Made by a program: the position numbers and the translations under genes. Positions 32,081 to 45,200 of a stretch of DNA of 64,000 nucleotides are shown one piece after another. Position 1 is the first letter of the stretch, and each line of letters starts with the position of its first letter. The stretch spans positions 2,604,001 to 2,668,000 of the forward strand of contig NW_027413957.1 of assembly GCF_048773025.1 (NCBI RefSeq). The letters run 5' to 3'. A model generated the notes under the pieces. That model made no database searches. It had not been told where the DNA came from and saw only the letters and a program-made list of their open reading frames with translations. Origin of the DNA: Camelus bactrianus. Its lineage: Eukaryota; Chordata; Mammalia; Artiodactyla; Camelidae.

Positions 32081-35067
32081 GGAGCTACTACCTCCCCATA
32101 TATATGTATGGAGTGGAGTTTGCAATGAAAAGAAACTTTGTGTTCCCAACAAGCTAGGTGAAGGACGGCATTCACACACGCGTATCTCTCAGAACGGAGC
32201 ATGTGGTGAGACGTTCGTTCATCTAGCACAAAGAAACTGGTTGCAGGAGAAACTTTTACTCTGGTTTCTCAGTCTGTTTCCTAGTGCCGGTTTGAAGTTC
32301 CTGCAGTTTTCACTGTAAAACCGAGTTGGAGCTAGTACCTCCCCATATATATGTATGGAGTGGAGTTTGCAACTGAAAAGAAACTTTGTGTTTCCAACAA
32401 GCTAGGTGAAGGACGGCTTTCACCCACACATATCTGTAAGAACTTAGCATGTGGAGAGACGTTCGTTCATCTAGCACAAAGGGAACAGGTTGCAGGAGAA
32501 ACATTTACTCTGGTTTCTCAGTCTGTTTCTTAGTGCCGGTTTGAAGTTCCTGCAGTTTTCACTATAAAACCGAGTTGGAGCTAGTACCTCCCCATATATT
32601 TCTGTATGGAGTGGAGTTTGCAAATGAAAAGAAACCTTGTGTTCCCAACAAGCTAGGTGAAGGACGGCTTTCACACACACTTATCTCTCAGAACTGAGCA
32701 TGTGGAGAGACGTTTGTTCATCTAGCTCAAAAGGAACGGTTTGCAGGAGAAACTTTTACTCTGGTTTCTCAATCTGTTTCCTAGTGCCGGTTTGAAGTTC
32801 CTGCAGTTTTCACTGTAAAAGCGAGTTGGAGCTAGTACCTCCCCATATATATGTATGGAGTGGAGTTTGCAACTGAAAAGAAACTTTGTTTTCCCAACAA
32901 ACTAGGTTAAGGACGGCTTTCACACACATATATCTCTGAGAACTGAGCATGTGGAGAGACAGTCGTTCATCTAGCACAAAAGGGACGGGTTGCAGGAGAA
33001 AGTTTTACTCTGGTTTCTCAGTCTGTTTCCTAGTGCCGGTTTGAAGTTCCTGCAATTTTCACTGTAAAACCGAGTTGGAGCTAGTACCTCCCCATATATA
33101 TGTATGGAGTGGAGTTTGCAATGAAAAGAAACTTTGTGTTCCCAACAAGCTAGGTGAAGGACGGCTTTCACACACACTTATCTCTCAGAACGGAGCATGT
33201 GGAGAGACGTTCGTTCATCTAGCAAAAAGGGAACGGGTTGAAGGAGAATCTTTTACTCTGGTTTCTAAGTCTGTTTCGTAGTGCCGGTTTGTAGTTCCTG
33301 CAGTTTTCTCTGTAAAACCGAGTTTGAGCTAGTACCTCCCCATATATATGTATGGAGTGGAGTTTGCAACTGAAAAGAAACCTTGTATTCCCAACAAGCT
33401 AGATGAAGGAAGGCTTTCACACACACTTATCTCTTCGAACAGCGCATGTGGAGAGACGTTCGTTCATCTAGCACAAAGGGAACGGGTTGCAGGAGAAATT
33501 TTTACTCTGGTTTCTCAGTCTGTTTCTTAGTTCCGGTTTGAAGTTCCTGCAGTTTTCACTGTAAAACCGAGTTGGAGCTAGTACCACCCCATATATATGT
33601 ATGGAGTGGTTTTTGCCACTGAAAAGAAACCTTGTGTTCCCAACAAGCTAGGTGAAGAATGGCTTTCACACACACTTATCTCTCAGAACTGAGCTTGTGG
33701 AGAGACGTTCGTTCATCTAGCACAAAAGGTAAGGGTTGCAGGAGAAACTTTTACTCTGGTTTCTCAGTCTGTTTCCTAGTGTCGGTTTGAAGTTCCTGCA
33801 GTTTTCACTGTAAAACCGAGTTGGAGCTAGTACCTCCCCATATATATGTATGGAGTGGAGTTTGCAACTGAAAAGAAACCTTGTATTCCCAACAAGCTAG
33901 ATGAAGGAAGGCTTTCACACACACTTATCTCTTCGAACAGCGCATGTGGAGAGACGTTCGTTCATCTAGCACAAAGGGAACGGGTTGCAGGAGAAATTTT
34001 TACTCTGGTTTCTCAGTCTGTTTCTTAGTTCCGGTTTGAAGTTCCTGCAGTTTTCACTGTAAAACCGAGTTGGAGCTAGTACCACCCCATATATATGTAT
34101 GGAGTGGTTTTTGCCACTGAAAAGAAACCTTGTGTTCCCAACAAGCTAGGTGAAGAATGGCTTTCACACACACTTATCTCTCAGAACTGAGCTTGTGGAG
34201 AGACGTTCGTTCATCTAGCACAAAAGGTAAGGGTTGCAGGAGAAACTTTTACTCTGGTTTCTCAGTCTGTTTCCTAGTGCCGGTTTGAAGTTCCTGCAGT
34301 TTTCACTGTAAAACCGAGTTGGAGCTAGTACCTCCCCATATATATGTATGGAGTGGGGTTTGCAACTGAAAAGTAATTTTGTGTTCCCAACAAGCTATAT
34401 GAAGAACGGCTTTCACACACACTTATCTCCCAGAAATGAGCATGTGGAGAGACGTTCGTTCATCTAGCACAAAGGGAACGGGTTGCAGGAGAAACTTTTA
34501 CTCTGGTTTCTCAGTCTGTTTCCTAGTGCCTGTTTGATGTTCCTGCAGTTTTCACTGTAAAACCGAGTTGGAGCTCGTACATCCCCATATATATGTATGG
34601 AGTGGAGTTTGCAAATGAAATGAAACTTTGTGTTCCCAACAAGCTAGGTGAAGGACGGCTTTCACACACACTTATCTCTCAGAACTGAGCTTGTGGAGAG
34701 ACGTTCGTTCATCTAGCACAAAAGGTAAGGGTTGCAGGAGAAACTTTTACTCTGGTTTCTCAGTCTGTTTCCTAGTGCCGGTTTGAAGTTCCTGCAGTTT
34801 GCCCTGTAAAACCGAGTTGGAGCTAGTACCTCCCCATATATATGTATGGAGTGGAGTTTGCAACTGAAAAGTAATTTTGTGTTCCCAACAAGCTATGTGA
34901 AGTACGGCTTTCACACACACTTATCTCCCAGAAATGAGCATGTGGAGAGACGTTCGTTCATCTAGCACAAAGGGAACGGGTTGTAGGAGAAACTTTTACT
35001 CTGGTTTCTCAGTCTGTTTTCTAGTGCCGGTTTGAAGTTCCTGCTATTTTCACTGTAAAACCGAGTT
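32081..35067 (+). repeat. L-to-X series, unit 2: 12 monomers (2,987 bp)
   Basis: Order L, P, Q, R, S, T, U, T, U, V, W, X. It has the same total length as unit 1, but a T-U pair sits where unit 1 has V'-U. Equal lengths with different content mean the two 12-monomer units are not simple copies. Near 34800 the W monomer contains GTTTGCCCTG, otherwise seen only near 14880. Confidence 0.9.
33325..34320 (+). repeat. T-U dimer duplicated in tandem (2 x 498 bp)
   Basis: The T-U pair at 33325-33822 is followed at 33823-34320 by an almost identical pair. Both share private changes: TACCACCCC, GTTTTTGCCACTG and GAAGAATGG. Only a few bases differ, for example CTAGTGTCGG versus CTAGTGCCGG in U. This is a young two-monomer duplication inside unit 2. 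Confidence 0.88.
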
Positions 35068-37555
35068 GGAGCTACTATCTCCCCATATATATGTATGGAG
35101 TGGAGTTTGCAATGAAAAGAAACTTTGTGTTCCCAACAAGCTAGGTGAAGGACGGCATTCACACACGCGTATCTCTCAGAACGGAGCATGTGATGAGACG
35201 TTCGTTCATCTAGCACAAAGAAACTGGTTGCAGGAGAAACTTTTACTCTGGTTTCTCAGTCTGTTTCCTAGTGCCGGTTTGAAGTTCCTGCAGTTTTCAC
35301 TGTAAAACCGAGTTGGAGCTAGTACCTCCCCATATATATGTATGGAGTGGAGTTTGCAACTGAAAAGAAACTTTGTGTTTCCAACAAGCTAGGTGAAGGA
35401 CGGTTTCACCCACACATATCTGTAAGAACTTAGCATGTGGAGAGACGTTCGTTCATCTAGCACAAAGGGAACAGGTTGCAGGAGAAACATTTACTCTGGT
35501 TTCTCAGTCTGTTTCTTAGTGCCGGTTTGAAGTTCCTGCAGTTTTCACTATAAAACCGAGTTGGAGCTTGTACCTCCCCATATATTTCTGTATGGAGTGG
35601 AGTTTGCAAATGAAAAGAAACCTTGTGTTCCCAACAAGCTAGGTGAAGGACGGCTTTCACACACACTTATCTCTCAGAACTGAGCATGTGGAGAGACGTT
35701 TGTTCATCTAGCTCAAAAGGAACGGTTTGCAGGAGAAACTTTTACTCTGGTTTCTCAATCTGTTTCCTAGTGCCGGTTTGAAGTTCCTGCAGTTTTCACT
35801 GTAAAAGCGAGTTGGAGCTAGTACCTCCCCATATATATGTATGGAGTGGAGATTGCAACTGAAAAGAAACTTTGTTTTCCCAACAAACTAGGTTAAGGAC
35901 GGCTTTCACACACAGATATCTCTGAGAACTGAGCATGTGGAGAGACATTCGTTCATCTAGCACAAAAGGAACGGGTTGCAGGAGAAACTTTTACTCTGGT
36001 TTCTCAGTCTGTTTCCTAGTGCCGGTTTGAAGTTCCTGCAATTTTCACTGTAAAACCGAGTTGGAGCTAGTACCTCCCCATATATATGTATGGAGTGGAG
36101 TTTGCAATGAAAAGAAACTTTGTGTTCCCAACAAGCTAGGTGAAGGACGGCTTTCACACACACTTATCTCTCAGAACGGAGCATGTGGAGAGACGTTCGT
36201 TCATCTAGCAAAAAGGGAACGGGTTGAAGGAGAATCTTTTACTCTGGTTTCTAAGTCTGTTTCATAGTGCCGGTTTGTAGTTCCTGCAGTTTTCACTGTA
36301 AAACCGAGTTTGAGCTAGTACCTCCCCATATATATGTATGGAGTGGAGTTTGCAACTGAAAAGAAACCTTGTATTCCCAACAAGCTAGATGAAGGACGGC
36401 TTTCACACACACTTATCTCTTCGAACAGCGCATGTGGAGAGACGTTCGTTCATCTAGCACAAAGGGAACAGGTTGCAGGAGAAATTTTTACTCTGGTTTC
36501 TCAGTCTGTTTCTTAGTGCCGGTTTGAAGTTCCTGCAGTTTTCACTGTAAAACCGAGTTGGAGCTAGTACCTCCCCATATATATGTATGGAGTGGTTTTT
36601 GCCACTGAAAAGAAACCTTGTGTTCCCAACAAGCTAGGTGAAGGATGGCTTTCACTCACACTTATCTCTCAGAACTGAGCTTGTGGAGAGACGTTCGTTC
36701 ATCTAGCACAAAAGGTAAGGGTTGCAGGAGAAACTTTTACTCTGGTTTCTCAGTCTGTTTCCTAGTGCCGGTTTGAAGTTCCTGCAGTTTTCACTGTAAA
36801 ACCGAGTTGGAGCTAGTACCTCCCCATATATATGTATGGAGTGGAGTTTGCAACTGAAAAGTAATTTTGTGTTCCCAACAAGCTATATGAAGAACGGCTT
36901 TCACACACACTTATCTCCCAGAAATGAGCATGTGGAGAGACGTTCGTTCATCTAGCACAAAGGGAACGGGTTGCAGGAGAAACTTTTACTCTGGTTTCTC
37001 AGTCTGTTTCCTAGTGCCTGTTTGATGTTCCTGCAGTTTTCACTGTAAAACCGAGTTGGAGCTCGTACATCCCCATATATATGTATGGAGTGGAGTTTGC
37101 AACTGAAATGAAACTTTGTGTTCCCAACAAGCTAGGTGAAGGACGGCTTTCACACACACTTATCTCTCAGAACTGAGCTTGTGGAGAGACGTTCGTTCAT
37201 CTAGCACAAAAGGTAAGGGTTGCAGGAGAAACTTTTACTCTGGTTTCTCAGTCTGTTTCCTAGTGCCGGTTTGAAGTTCCTGCAGTTTTCACTGTAAAAC
37301 CGAGTTGGAGCTAGTACCTCCCCATATATATGTATGGAGTGGAGTTTGCAACTGAAAAGTAATTTTGTGTTCCCAACAAGCTATGTGAAGTACGGCTTTC
37401 ACACACACTTATCTCCCAGAAATGAGCATGTGGAGAGACGTTCGTTCATCTACCACAAAGGGAACGGGTTGCAGGAGAAACTTTTACTCTGGTTTCTCAG
37501 TCTGTTTTCTAGTGCCGGTTTGAAGTTCCTGCAATTTTCACTGTAAAACCGAGTT
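35068..37555 (+). repeat. L-to-X series, unit 3: 10 monomers (2,488 bp)
   Basis: Order L, P, Q, R, S, T, U, V, W, X, with no extra pair between U and V. This is the simplest complete version and so may show the basic order of the series. W here begins CTCGTACATCC and has GAAATGAAAC. X has GAAGTACGG. Confidence 0.9.
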
Positions 37556-39795
37556 GGAGCTACTACCTCCCCATATATATGTATGGAGTGGAGTTTGCAA
37601 TGAAAAGAAACTTTGTGTTCCCAACAAGCTAGGTGAAGGACGGCATTCACACACGCGTATCTCTCAGAACGGAGCATGTGGTGAGACGTTCGTTCATCTA
37701 GCACAAAGAAACTGGTTGCAGGAGAAACTTTTACTCTGGTTTCTCAGTCTGTTTCCTAGTGCCGGTTTGAAGTTCCTGCAGTTTTCACTGTAAAACCCAG
37801 TTGGAGCTAGTACCTCCCCATATATATGTATGGAGTGGAGTTTGCAACTGAAAAGAAACTTTGTGTTTCCAACAAGCTAGGTGAAGGACGGCTTTCACCC
37901 ACACATATCTGTAAGAACTTAGCATGTGGAGAGACGTTCGTTCATCTAGCACAAAAGGAACAGGTTGCAGGAGAAACATTTACTCTGGTTTCTCAGTCTG
38001 TTTCTTAGTGCCGGTTTGAAGTTCCTGCAGTTTTCACTATAAAACCGAGTTGGAGCTAGTACCTCCCCATATATTTCTGTATGGAGTGGAGTTTGCAAAT
38101 GAAAAGAAACCTTGTGTTCCCAACAAGCTAGGTGAAGGACGGCTTTCACACACACTTATCTCTCAGAACTGAGCATGTGGAGAGACGTTTGTTCATCTAG
38201 CTCAAAAGGAACGGTTTGCAGGAGAAACTTTTACTCTGGTTTCTCAATCTGTTTCCTAGTGCCGGTTTGAAGTTCCTGCAGTTTTCACTGTAAAAGCGAG
38301 TTGGAGCTAGTACCTCCCCATATATATGTTTGGAGTGGAGTTTGCAACTGAAAAGAAACTTTGTTTTCCCAACAAACTAGGTTAAGGACGGCTTTCACAC
38401 ACAGATATCTCTGAGAACTGAGCATGTGGAGAGACATTCGTTCATCTAGCACAAAAGGAACGGGTTGCAGGAGAAACTTTTACTCTGGTTTCTCAGTCTG
38501 TTTCCTAGTGCCGGTTTGAAGTTCCTGAAATTTTCACTGTAAAACCGAGTTGGAGCTAGTACCTCCCCATATATATGTATGGAGTGGAGTTTGCAATGAA
38601 AAGAAACTATGTGTTCCCAACAAGCTAGGTGAAGGACGGCTTTCACACACACTTATCTCTCAGAACGGAGCATGTGGAGAGACGTTCGTTCATCTAGCAA
38701 AAAGGGAACGGGTTGAAGGAGAATCTTTTTCTCTGGTTTCTAAGTCTGTTTCGTAGTGCCGGTTTGTAGTTCCTGCAGTTTTCACTGTAAAACCGAGTTT
38801 GAGCTAGTACCTCCCCATATATATGTATGGATTGGAGTTTGCAACTGAAAAGAAACCTTGTATTCCCAACAAGCTAGATGAAGGACGGCTTTCACACACA
38901 CTTATCCCTTCGAACAGCGCATGTGGAGAGACGTTCGTTCATCTAGCACAAAGGGAACGGGTTGCAGGAGAAATTTTTACTCTGGTTTCTCAGTCTGTTT
39001 CTTAGTGCCGGTTTGAAGTTCCTGCAGTTTTCACTGTAAAACCGAGTTGGAGCTAGTACCTCCCCATATATATGTATGGAGTGGTTTTTGCAACTGAAAA
39101 GAAACCTTGTGTTCCCAACAAGCTAGGTGAAGGATGGCTTTCACACACACTTATCTCTCAGAACTGAGCTTGTGGAGAGACGTTCGTTCATCTAGCACAA
39201 AATGTAAGGGTTGCAGGAGAAACTTTTACTCTGGTTTCTCAGTCTGTTTCATAGTGCCTGTTTGATGTTCCTGCAGTTTTCACTGTAAAACCGAGTTGGA
39301 GCTCGTACATCCCCATATATATGTATGGAGTGGAGTTTGCAACTGAAATGAAACTTTGTGTTCCCAACAAGCTAGGTGAAGGACGGCTTTCACACACACT
39401 TATCTCTCAGAACTGAGCTTGTGGAGAGAGGTTCGTTCATCTAGCACAAAAGGTAAGGGTTGCAGGAGAAACTTTTACTCTGGTTTCTCAGTCTGTTTCC
39501 TAGTGCCGTTTTGAAGTTCCTGCAGTTTTCACTGTAAAACCGAGTTGGAGCTAGTACCTCCCCATATATATGTATGGAGTGGAGTTTGCAACTGAAAAGT
39601 AATTTTGTGTTCCCAACAAGCTATGTGAAGTACGGCTTTCACACACACTTATCTCCCAGAAATGAGCATGTGGAGAGACGTTCGTTCATCTAGCACAAAG
39701 GGAACGGGTTGCAGGAGAAACTTTTACTCTGGTTTCTCAGTCTGTTTTCTAGTGCCGGTTTGAAGTTCCTGCAATTTTCACTGTAAAACCGAGTT
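37556..39795 (+). repeat. L-to-X series, unit 4: 9 monomers (2,240 bp)
   Basis: Order L, P, Q, R, S, T, U/V, W, X. One monomer starts as U (GTTTTTGC, GATGGC, GAGCTTGTGG) and ends as V (GCCTGTTTGATGTTCC), replacing the two separate monomers of unit 3. The exchange point lies in the interval shared by U and V, near 39200-39255. Confidence 0.9.
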
Positions 39796-42283
39796 GGAGC
39801 TACTACCTCCCCATATATATGTATGGAGTGGAGTTTGCAATGAAAAGAAACTTTGTGTTCCCAACAAGCTAGGTGAAGGACGGCATTCACACACGCGTAT
39901 CTCTCAGAACGGAGCATGTGGTGAGACGTTCGTTCATCTAGCACAAAGAAACTGGTTGCAGGAGAAACTTTTACTCTGGTTTCTCAGTCTGTTTCCTAGT
40001 GCCGGTTTGAAGTTCCTGCAGTTTTCACTGTAAAACCCAGTTGGAGCTAGTACCTCCCCATATATATGTATGGAGTGGAGTTTGCAACTGAAAAGAAACT
40101 TTGTGTTTCCAACAAGCTAGGTGAAGGACGGCTTTCACCCACACATATCTGTAAGAACTTAGCATGTGGAGAGACGTTCGTTCATCTAGCACAAAGGGAA
40201 CAGGTTGCAGGAGAAACATTTACTCTGGTTTCTCAGTCTGTTTCTTAGTGCCGGTTTGAAGTTCCTGCAGTTTTCACTATAAAACCGAGTTGGAGCTAGT
40301 ACCTCCCAATATATTTCTGTATGGAGTGGAGTTTGCAAATGAAAAGAAACCTTGTGTTCCCAACAAGCTAGGTGAAGGACGGCTTTCACACACACTTATC
40401 TCTCAGAACTGAGCATGTGGAGAGACGTTTGTTCATCTAGCTCAAAAGAACGGTTTGCAGGAGAAACTTTTACTCTGGTTTCTCAATCTGTTTCCTAGTG
40501 CCGGTTTTAAGTTCCTGCAGTTTTTACTGTAAAAGCGAGTTGGAGCTAGTACCTCCCCATATATATGTATGGAGTGGAGTTTGCAACTGAAAAGAAACTT
40601 TGTTTTCCCAACAAACTAGGTTAAGGACGGCTTTCACACACAGATATCTCTGAGAACTGAGCATGTGGAGAGACATTCGTTCATCTAGCACAAAAGGAAC
40701 GGGTTGCAGGAGAAACTTTTACTCTGGTTTCTCAGTCTGTTTCCTAGTGCCGGTTTGAAGTTCCTGAAATTTTCACTGTAAAACCGAGTTGGAGCTAGTA
40801 CCTCCCCATATATATGTATGGAGTGGAGTTTGCAATGAAAAGAAACTATGTGTTCCCAACAAGCTAGGTGAAGGACGGCTTTCACACACACTTATCTCTC
40901 AGAACGGAGCATGTGGAGAGACTTTCGTTCATCTAGCAAAAAGGGAACGGGTTGAAGGAGAATCTTTTTCTCTGGTTTCTAAGTCTGTTTCGTAGTGCCG
41001 GTTTGTAGTTCCTGCAGTTTTCACTGTAAAACCGAGTTTGAGCTAGTACCTCCCCATATATATGTATGGAGTGGAGTTTGCAACTGAAAAGAAACCTTGT
41101 ATTCCCAACAAGCTAGATGAAGGACGGCTTTCACACACACTTATCTCTTCGAACAGCGCATGTGGAGAGACGTTCGTTCATCTAGCACAAAGGGAACGGG
41201 TTGCAGGAGAAATTTTTACTCTGGTTTCTCAGTCTGTTTCTTAGTGCCGGTTTGAAGTTCCTGCAGTTTTCACTGTAAAACGGAGTTGGAGCTAGTACCT
41301 CCCCATATATATGTATGGAGTGGTTTTTGCAACTGAAAAGAAACCTTGTGTTCCCAACAAGCTAGGTGAAGGATGGCTTTCACACACACTTATCTCTCAT
41401 AACTGAGCTTGTGGAGAGACGTTCGTTCATCTAGCACAAAAGGTAAGGGTTGCAGGAGAAACTTTTACTATGGTTTCTCAGTCTGTTTCCTAGTGCCGGT
41501 TTGAAATTCCTGCAGTTTTCACTGTAAAACCGAGTTGGAGCTAGTACCTCCCCATATATATGTATGGAGTGGAGTTTGCAACTGAAAAGTAATTTTGTGT
41601 TCCCAACAAGCTATGTGAAGAACGGCTTTCACACACACTTATCTCCCAGAAATGAGCATGTGGAGAGACGTTCGTTCATCTAGCACAAAGGGAACGGGTT
41701 GCCGGACAAACTGTTAGTCTGGTTTCTCACTCTGTTTCCTAGTGCCGTTTTGATGTTCCTGCAGTTTTCACTTTAAAACCGAGTTGGAGCTAGTACCTCC
41801 CCATATATATGTATGGAGTGGTGTTTGCAACTGAAAAGTAATTTTGTGTTCCCAACAAGCTATGTGAAGAACGGCTTTCACACACACTTATCTCCCAGAA
41901 ATGAGCATGTGGAGAGACGTTCGTTCATCTAGCACAAAGGGAACGGGTTGCAGGAGAAACTTTTACTCTGGTTTCTCAGTCTGTTTCCTAGTGCCTGTTT
42001 GATGTTCCGGCAGTTTTCACTGTAAAACCGAGTTGGAGCTCGTACATCCCCATATATATGTATGGAGTGGAGTTTGCAACTGAAAAGAAACTTTGTGTTC
42101 CCAACAAGCTAGGTGAAGGACGGCTTTCACACACACTTATCTCTCAGAACTGAGCTTGTGGAGAGACGTTCGTTCATCTAGCACAAAGGGAACAGGTTGC
42201 AGGAGAAACATTTACTCTGGTTTCTCAGTCTGTTTCTTAGTGCCGGTTTGAAGTTCCTGCAGTTTTCACTATAAAACCGAGTT
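39796..42283 (+). repeat. L-to-X series, unit 5: 10 monomers (2,488 bp)
   Basis: Order L, P, Q, R, S, T, U, V', V, W/P. The last monomer starts as W (CTCGTACATCC, GAGCTTGTGG) and ends as P (AACATTTAC, TTTCTTAG, CACTATAAAAC). It therefore jumps past X, L and most of P directly to Q. The switch lies near 42170-42195. Confidence 0.88.
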
Positions 42284-45200
42284 GGAGCTAGTACCTCCCC
42301 ATTTATTTCTGTATGGAGTGGAGTTTGCAAATGAAAAGAAACCTTGTGTTCCCAACAAGCTAGGTGAAGGACGGCTTTCACACACACTTATCTCTCAGAA
42401 CTGAGCATGTGGAGAGACGTTTGTTCATCTAGCTCAAAGTAACGGTTTGCAGGAGAAACTTTTACTCTGGTTTCTCAATCTGTTTCCTAGTGCCGGTTTG
42501 AAGTTCCTGCAGTTTTCACTGTAAAAGCGAGTTGGAACTAGTACCTCCCCATATATATGTATGGAGTGGAGTTTGCAACTGAAAAGAAACTTTGTTTTCC
42601 CAACAAACTAGGTTAAGGACGGCTTTCACACACACATATCTCTGAGAACTGAGCATGTGGAGAGACATTCGTTCATCTAGCACAAAAGGAACGGGTTGCA
42701 GGAGAAACTTTTACTCTGGTTTCTCAGTCTGTTTCCTAGTGCCGGTTTGAAGTTCCTGAAATTTTCACTGTAAAACCGAGTTGGAGCTAGTACCTCCCCA
42801 TATATATGTATGGAGTGGAGTTTGCAATGAAAAGAAACTTTGTGTTCCCAACAAGCTAGGTGAAGGACGGCTTTCACACACACTTATCTCTCAGAACTGA
42901 GCATGTGGAGAGACGTTCGTTCATCTAGCAAAAAGGGAACGGGTTGAAGGAGAATCTTTTTCTCTGGTTTCTAAGTCTGTTTCGTAGTGCCGGTTTTTAG
43001 TTCCTGCAGTTTTCACTGTAAAACCGAGTTTGAGCTAGTACCTCCCCATATATATGTATGGAGTGGAGTTTGCAACTGAAAAGAAACTTTGTATTCCCAA
43101 CAAGCTAGATGAAGGACGGCTTTCACACACACTTATCTCTTCGAACAGCGCATGTGTAGAGATGTTCGTTCATCTAGCACAAAGGGAACGGGTTGCAGGA
43201 GAAATTTTTACTCTGGTTTCTCAGTCTGTTTCTTAGTGCCGGTTTGAAGTTCCTGCAGTTTTCACTGTAAAACCGAGTTGGAGCTAGTACCTCCCCATAT
43301 ATATGTATGGAGTGGTTTTTGCAACTGAAAAGAAACCTTGTGTTCCCAACAAGCTATGTGAAGGATGGCTTTCACACACACTTATCTCTCAGAACTGAGC
43401 TTGTGGAGAGACGTTCGTTCATCTAGCACAAAAGGTAAGGGTTGCAGGAGAAACTTTTACTCTGGTTTCTCAGTCTGTTTCCTAGTGCCGGTTTGAAGTT
43501 CCTGCAGTTTTCACTGTAAAACCGAGTTGGAGCTAGTACCTCCCCATATATATGTATGGAGTGGAGTTTGCAACTGAAAAGTAATTTTGTGTTCCCAACA
43601 AACTATGTGAAGAACGGCTTTCACACACACTTATCTCCCAGAAATGAGCATGTGGAGAGACGTTCGTTCATCTAGCACAAAGGGAACGGGTTGCAGGAGA
43701 AACTTTTACTCTGGTTTCTCAGTCTGTTTCCTAGTGCCGGTTTGATGTTCCTGCAGTTTTCACTGTAAAACCGAGTTGGAGCTCGTACCTCCCCATATAT
43801 ATGTATGGAGTGGAGTTTGCAACTGAAAAGAAACTTTGTGTTCCCAACAAGCTAGGTGAAGGACGGCTTTCACACACACATATCTCTCAGAACTGAGCTT
43901 GTGGAGAGACGTTCGTTCATCTAGCACAAAAGGTAAGGGTTGAAGGAGAAACTTTTACTCTGGTTTCTCAGTCTGTTTCCTAGTGCCGGTTTGAAGTTCC
44001 TGCAGTTTTCACTGTAAAACCGAGTTGGAGCTAGTACCTCCCCATATATATGTATGGAGTGGAGTTTGCAACTGAAAAGTAATTTTGTATTCCCAACAAG
44101 CTATGTGAAGGACGGCTTTCACACACACTTATCTCCCAGAAATGAGCATGTGGAGGGACGTTCGTTCATCTAGCACAAAGGGAACGGGTTGCAGGAGAAA
44201 CTTTTACTCTGGTTTCTCAGTCTGTTTCCTAGTGCTGGTTTGAATTTCCTGCAGTTTTCACTGTAAAACCGAGTTGGAGCTTGTACCTCCCCATATATAT
44301 GTATGGAGTGGGTTTGCAATGAAAAGAAACTTTGTGTTCCCAAAAAGCTAGGTGAAGGACGGCTTTCACACACACTTATCTCTCAGAAATGAGCATGTGG
44401 AGAGACGTTCGTTCATCTAGCACAATGGGAACGGGTTGCAGAAGAAACTTTTACTCTGGTTTCTCAGTCTGTTTCCTAGTGCCGGTTTGAAGTTCCTGCA
44501 GTTTTCACTGTAAAACCGAGTTGGAGCTTGCACCTACCCATATATATGTATCGAGTGGGGTTTGCAACTGAAGAGAAACTTTGTGTTCCCAACAAGGTAA
44601 CTGAAGGACGGCTTTCACACACACATATCTGTAAGAACTGAGCATGTGGAGAGACGTTCGTTCATCTAGCACAAATGGAACAGGTTGCAGGAGAAACATT
44701 TACTCTGGTTTCTCATTCTGTTTCTTAGTGCCGGTTTGAAGTTCCTGCAGTTTTCACTATAAAACCGAGTTGGAGCTAGTACCTCCCCATATATTTCTGT
44801 ATGGAGTGGAGTTGGCAAATGAAAAGAAACCTTGTGTTCCCAACAAGCTAGGTGAAGGACAGCTTCCACACACACTTATCTCTCAGAACTGAGCATGTGG
44901 AGAGAAGTTTGTTCATCTAGCTCAAAAGGAACGGTTTGCAGGAGAAACTTTTACTCTGGTTTCTCAATCTGTTTCCTAGTGCCGGTTTGAAGTTCCTGCA
45001 GTTTTCACTGTAAAACCGAGTTGGAGCTAGTACCTCCCCATATATATGTATGGAGTGGAGTTTGCAACTGAAAAGAAACTTTGTGTTCCCAACAAACTAG
45101 GTTAAGGACGGCTTTCACACACACATATCTCTGAGAACTGAGCATGTGGAGAGACGTTCGTTCATCTAGCACAATGGGAACGGGTTGCAGGAGAAACTTT

